Below are positions 59,401 through 64,000 of a DNA stretch of 64,000 nucleotides, one piece after another; positions within the stretch are counted from its first letter, which is position 1, and the number at the start of each line of letters is the position of its first letter. A program made the position numbers and the translations under genes. The notes beneath the pieces are model-generated. The model saw only the letters and a program-made list of their open reading frames with translations. It was not told where the DNA came from and searched no databases. This DNA is from Pratylenchus scribneri (Eukaryota > Nematoda > Chromadorea > Rhabditida > Pratylenchidae), in NCBI GenBank assembly GCA_030063045.1, contig JAQSEB010000023.1, forward strand, positions 5,704,001-5,768,000, given 5' to 3'.

Positions 59401-60955
59401 TAGGTTTGCAAACCGGTTCAAAAAATTTGAGAAAAAGCGGGCGAGCGAAGCGAGCCTGCACATGACCTAAAGAAGAGCGGGCGAGCGAAGCGAGCCTGCA
59501 CACGACCTAAAGAAGAGCGGGCGAGCGAAGCGAGCTTGCACACGACCTAAAGAAGAGCGGGCGAGCGAAGCGAGCCTACACACGACCTTTAAATAATTTA
59601 AAAATCCGAATCCCTAGGGTAGGTCGAACGCGCCTTGGCGCATTAACATGAACAGAAGGCTGTAATCCCTCCCGACATCTTACCAAATCCTTCCCACGTA
59701 TTCCTTACACCCACATCCCTTACGCCCACTTCCCTTACGTCCACTAGTTATATACAATATAAAAAGCTAATGTCAGGTGGTTTTTGGGGTATAATAAGGT
59801 TCCGGAAGAGAGTTGGGGGATGGGGGTCGGAAAACTTCATCCCGAATGCACACGTATAGATGAATTTGGGCATGGTTTGGTTTGAGCTTGAATTTGGCCA
59901 CATGGTTAGCAGAGGGGGAAAACCGGTTTTTGGACATAGAATTTGACCCGATTTTTTAAAATTTCGCTTATAACTTTTTTGTGGATGGATATTTTCGTGA
60001 GGAGTTTTTTTAGTGCCAACCAGAAGAATGGTGGCTTAAAAATGATGTATAACTTGCTGGGCTGCGCAGCGTGGCCTAGGACGAGTTCGTGTTAGAAGGT
60101 GCGCAGGTCATGATTTGGCCATATCCCGCCCTAGAGCTAACCCTATATAAAATGTCAGAGTTGGGAGTTGAAAATTGGTACTCGGGGGGTTTTCGGCCAT
60201 AGGGAATTCAAATATGACATTAGTTTTAAGATCCGCGCAACCAGGGGTTTGCAAACCGGTTTAAAATTTTCAAAAAATGAAAATATGGTCGGATTGAGAT
60301 GAAAATTGGGATTTTGGGGTTTTCGGACATGGCGAATTCAAAAATGATATCGGTTTTGCGATTCGCGCAGGAAATGGTTTGCAAACCGGTTCAAAAATTT
60401 CCGAAAATAGAAATTTTGTCAGAATTAGATGAAAATCGGGATTCAGGGGTTTTCGGATATGGAGATTTCAAAAATGACATTGGTTTTGCGAACTGCGCAA
60501 AAGGTGTTTTGCAAACCGGTTCAAAACATGTCGAAAATGGGAATATGGGTGGATTGAGGTGAAATTTGGGATTTTGGGGTTTTCGAATACGGAGAATTCA
60601 GATAAGACATTGGTTTTATGACCCGCGCAAGATGTGGTTTGCAAACCGGTTCAAAAAATTTCTAACACACGACCTAAAGAAGGGCTGCCGAGCGAAGCGA
60701 GCCTTCTCACGACCTTCAAAAAGCGGGCGAGCGAAGCGAGCCTGCCCACGACCTGGGAAAAAGCGGGCGAGCGAAGCGAGCCTGCTCACGACCTTTAAAT
60801 ACTTACAAAGTCCAAATCCCTAGGGTAGGTCGAACGCGCCTTGGCGCGTTAACATGAACAGAAGGCTGTAATCCCTCCCGAAATCTTACCAAATCCTTCC
60901 CCACATATTCCTTATACCCCCTTTCCTTACGCCCCACTTTTCGCACGCCCGCTAG
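56490..60955. repeat. Higher-order satellite, about 1.2-kb units in 3.7 head-to-tail copies
   Basis: The landmark GATTTGGCCATATCCCG recurs at about 56.51, 57.69, 58.88 and 60.11 kb, and CACTAGTT-type ends at 57.32, 58.52 and 59.74 kb, with a final GCTAGTT at 60.95 kb; periods are 1200-1225 bp. The first unit is 5'-truncated. Each unit has (i) several sub-repeats of roughly 110-120 bp with GTTTGCAAACCGGTT, (ii) copies of GCGGGCGAGCGAAGCGAGCC, (iii) a hairpin AACGCGCCTTGGCGCGTT (57203, 58399, about 59626 with one change, 60833), and (iv) a CCTTACG-rich tail. No convincing gene inside. Confidence 0.9.
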
Positions 60956-61358
60956 TTCTTATAATATAAAATTTAACATGTATTAAAAAAGTCTAAAAGA
61001 AATGAAAAATGGATATTAATATGATTAATAAAGAATAAAAATTAATAAAATTAGTATTGTAAAAATAAATCTTGCTGATCAATATTATTATAATTTTAAC
61101 ACATTTCTATAAAATTTGACACACAAAATTAAATCAAATAATTTAAATTTTACTTTCCAAGAAAAAATTCAATCTGCAAATGTCGCAAAATATTTGTTCA
61201 TTAAAATGGAAACAATTGATAAATAAAAGTTATGAAGGAGAAAATTAAATCCATAAAATGATCATTTTATAAGATAATCTATAAAAAATACAGTGAAAAT
61301 CAATCATAATTCTAGAATAGTATTTACTTTTTTATGTAAGAGATTAATTAAAATTGGG
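60956..61358. other. AT-rich stretch between satellite and GPCR gene
   Basis: No gene; 3' flank of the Srsx-like receptor. Confidence 0.4.
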
Positions 61359-63364
61359 TTATATGCTTGAAATGTCAATTTGTTGTCGTTGTTGAAATTG
61401 ATTTGGATGAATGATGGCTGCTCCATTAGAGGAATGCAAATATTTTCCGATGGAAATTCGTGCCCAAAATTGCTTGAACGCTTTTCGATATTCCGTACTG
61501 GTATCATAAAAAATGAATTTAAATAAATTAATGATTAATTGAATTTACCTGTTTATATAAAGGATTGGTGTATTGGAGGCAGCGCAAATATTCATAAGGG
61601 CACCGGCAATGAAGGAGAGATGCCAAATGGAGATGAAATCAAGGCCGAGATCGACTTTCATCAATAGCCAATAAATTGCTAAATTGATAACATAGCCTCC
61701 AATATTGACGCATAGAATGATGAATAGTGAACGCAATAGGCGCATATTTGTTTTGGTGCTAACTAAAAAAAATTTTTCGTATTTTTTAAAGTCAGTTTTT
61801 TACTTGACATTGACAAATATATATTTTTAGATTTTTGTTTTTTTTTCCATTATCAATCAATAATTCTGATTTATGTGTTTTCATTAATTCTGATTTTTTG
61901 TGTTTTCGTTTATTCTGATTTTGTGTTTTCACTAATTCTGATTTTTTGTGTTTTCATTAATTCTGATTTTTGTAATTTTATTATTCTGATTTTTTGTGTT
62001 TTCACTAATTCTGATTTTGTGTTTTCACTAATTCTGATTTTTTGTGTTTTAAATATAATTCTGATTTTTTGTGTTTTCGTTAATTCTGATTTTTTGTTTT
62101 TTCAATATAATTCGGATTTTTTGTGTTTTCGTTAATTCTGATTTTTTGTTTTTTCAATATAATTCTGATTTTTTGTGTTTTCGTTAATTCTGATTTTTTT
62201 TTTCAATATAATTCTGATTTTTTGTGTTTTCGTTAATTCTAATTTTTTGTTTTTTCACTAATTCTGATTTTTTTTGTTTTAATTAATTGTGATGTATTTG
62301 TATTTTTCCTATTCATCTTTAGAGTATAATATTCTACTTTAATAAAAAAATTTACCGCTTTTATTGAATTGAATAATGATACCAATGATCAAATAACAAA
62401 TGCCAGATAAATTTAATGGCAACATGGGAAGAAATACCCAAAGGATTTGATAATCACCGTTGACAGGTAAAATTTCAGCCAAACAAGCTGTAGTTGGTCT
62501 ATAGGTAGGTTAAATTTAATTTAAAAATTTTAATTCAATTATTACGTTCCTGCAAATTTCTTATTGTTTGCAATGACAATATAACTCATAAAAACAGAAA
62601 ATAACAGCATTATTATAGTCGATATGAAAAGATATTCCTTCTTATGTTGACGACATAAATTGTTATAACTAAAATTGGAAATTAATTAAATTAAATTTAT
62701 TAAAATATTTATCATGTAAAATTTACCTAAATTTTAAAAATTTTCATAATTTTATTAATTAAAATTTTTAAAATTTGATACAATTTTTCTCGGGAAACAT
62801 CGAGAAGTCGATCCAAAGCAACCAATAGCATTCCCATGAAATTTATTCCTACGCAAAAATATTGTGGAAGTGTAAGTAATGTGGCCAATTCCAAATCGAT
62901 GAAATTGATGCCACTGATCGCGACTACAAAGAAAACAGAATGCCAAATTTGATGGATTGCTTCGGCCAAACAAATCAATGCCATCAAATAATTGATGGTG
63001 CCACGCAATGAACTTAAATTTTTTAAATGAAAATATAAAATGTTTTTAGTATATGTAAAATTATTCAAAAAAATGTTTTTTTAAATTTTACGTGGTAAAA
63101 TAAGTTGTAATAACCACGAATAAATTAAGCATGAATCCGCAAATTCCGATCATCCAAATGAGAAGGGCAGGTCCAATCAGGGCAAAAGTTGGACCCGCAT
63201 TTCGGTAGGCCAAATAAAGCTAAAAAAATTTGCACGTTAAATATTTTAAATATAAAAGGAGAAAATTTCTTAATTAAAAATTTGTTTTCTTTTTAAATTG
63301 AAAATTCTTAATTCATGAAGCTAATTAAATTTACCGGATTTGTAGAAGTTTTATTGATTGCCAT
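61359..63364 (-). CDS. Srsx-like serpentine chemoreceptor (7-TM GPCR), intact
   Basis: Exons: 63335-63364, 63092-63219, 62782-63012, 62546-62668, 62356-62498, 61549-61762, 61359-61497; 335 aa, every phase closed. TM1: LIWMIGICGFMLNLFVVI; TM2: LRGTINYLMALICLAEAIHQ; TM3 end: GMLLVALDRLLDVS; TM4: YLFISTIIMLLFSVFMSYIV; TM5: GICYLIIGIIIQF; TM6: LRSLFIILCVNIGGYVINLA; TM7: NTPILYINSTEYRKAFKQFW, the Srsx-type NxPxLY...S-EYR end. The TM3 exon ends at a GTATCA donor; reading further gives only a false stop. The 231- and 123-bp exons match those of the pseudogene at 17079-20739. The DRY-type motif is LDRLL. A 25-bp minisatellite fills intron 5. Confidence 0.9.
61863..62290. repeat. Minisatellite, about 25-bp units (TTCTGATTTTTTGTGTTTTC)
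   Basis: About 16 units with variable linkers (GTTAA, ACTAA, AATATAA) in an intron of the Srsx-like gene. Open plus frames here are artefacts. Confidence 0.9.
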
Positions 63365-63664
63365 ATTTTAATTTGAATGAAAAGAATTTATTACAAAATG
63401 ATCTAAAATATAATTTTAATTATTTTGCTTACGGAAAAAAATATTATTTATTTATAGTCATTTAATATTATTTTAATATTTATTTGAAAATGTAAAAATA
63501 ATTTTGATACGATTTTGTCTAAATCTATAGGTAATATTATTTCTTTCTAATAGACATGTAGAGCAGCTTTTTATAGATTAATATTATTGCACCTTTTTAC
63601 AAAATTTTGAGTCAAAAGTGGAATAAAATAATTAAAATTTTTATAAATTTTTGTGCATTTTAAT
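63365..63664. other. Upstream region of the Srsx-like gene
   Basis: AT-rich, nothing recognisable; presumably includes its promoter. Confidence 0.35.
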
Positions 63665-64000
63665 TAGGGTTGCACGCCGGAGCCCGGGGAACGATTTTCG
63701 GAGACGGGGAATTGCGGGGAGGCAAGCTTCGGGGACGGGGATTTTCCAAACTTCGGAGACGGGGACGGGGGGCGGGGGCAAAAAATCCCGGGGACGGGGG
63801 CGGGGACCCCGAAATTTCGGGGATTTTGCAACTTTTTTTTTCATCTTTCAAAAAAATTTTTTATAATGAATTGTGAAATGAAAAAGAAGATGATTTAACG
63901 TATAACGGGGAGGGGAGCGGGGAATGGCTCCCAAATTTTCGGGGACGGTGGCGGGGACGGGGGGCGGGGGCAAAAAATCCCGGGGACGGGGACGGGGAGG
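63665..64000. mobile_element. hAT-like element with G-rich core, copy 3 (runs off the window)
   Basis: It starts TAGGGTTGCACGCCGGAGCC and continues with the same GGGGACGGGG core as copies 1 and 2. The segment 63820-63900 also matches 905-1000 of copy 1. The right end and duplication are outside the window. Confidence 0.8.

Noticed and set aside
60299..60823. Plus frames of 85-87 codons in the satellite
   Set aside because: Same frames are broken in sister units; low-complexity translations of GCGAGCGAAGC repeats.
56490..60955. CRISPR array
   Set aside because: Eukaryotic context; units are kilobase-long with internal subrepeats and no repeat-spacer pattern.
61875..62135. 86-codon plus frame of Phe/Val/Ile
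   Set aside because: Translation of the 25-bp array in an intron of the Srsx-like gene on the other strand.
62727..62790. Extension of the Srsx TM3 exon to the TAG at 62727
   Set aside because: The GTATCA donor at 62781 keeps phase with the next exon and gives the 231-bp exon length also found in the paralogous pseudogene.

Overview
This window is nuclear DNA from a nematode. It is AT-rich, and its genes are broken by many short GT-AG introns. It carries Sre-type and Srsx-type chemoreceptor genes, which are nematode families. The species cannot be named from the sequence alone. All gene models here were assembled by eye from splice sites, reading phase and family knowledge; none was checked by a database search.

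Layout, left to right. 500-9086 (+): C-terminal part of a cytosolic-type L-asparaginase / 60 kDa lysophospholipase with ankyrin repeats, 5' end outside the window. 11335-13974 (+): intact Sre-like receptor. 17079-20739 (+): Srsx-like receptor pseudogene with a transposon in its first exon. 24797-29704 (+): arrestin-domain protein. 32727-35366 (-): secreted homologue of a bacterial/fungal ABC-type solute-binding protein, with introns, a candidate horizontal transfer. 38558-38779 (-): small secreted peptide exon. 40113-40422 (+): last two exons of a GT31-type glycosyltransferase. 42046-45923 (-): a nine-exon gene encoding signal peptide, Ly6-like three-finger domain, thrombospondin type-1 domain and a complete acyl-protein-thioesterase-like hydrolase in one frame. 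46841-48368 (-): its tandem paralogue without the hydrolase. 49916-53386 (-): pepsin-like protein lacking the catalytic motifs. 54740-56163 (-): a DUF1772-like membrane protein fragment and an overlapping Lys/Asn/Gln-rich ORF. 61359-63364 (-): intact Srsx-like receptor.

Three loci on the + strand (about 15.3, 32.3 and 36.3 kb) share a promoter-like block with exactly 38 bp between a conserved proximal element and a TATATAA box. It is followed by a short conserved 5' tag and by foldable but otherwise divergent sequence. Two of the three also share a 3' block ending in seven T residues. They look like an unrecognised family of Pol III (snRNA-type) structured RNAs.

The rest is dense in repeats: hAT-like non-autonomous elements with perfect 8-bp target duplications, two solo LTRs with perfect 5-bp duplications, several families of long palindromic MITEs, a 1.86-kb foldback element, five minisatellite arrays (27 to 58 bp units) and a 4.5-kb higher-order satellite of about 1.2-kb units. 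Insertions are nested, so their relative order can be read.

The genes do not form an operon. The strongest candidate for something new is the Ly6-TSP1-thioesterase fusion; next are the RNA family and the laterally acquired binding protein.
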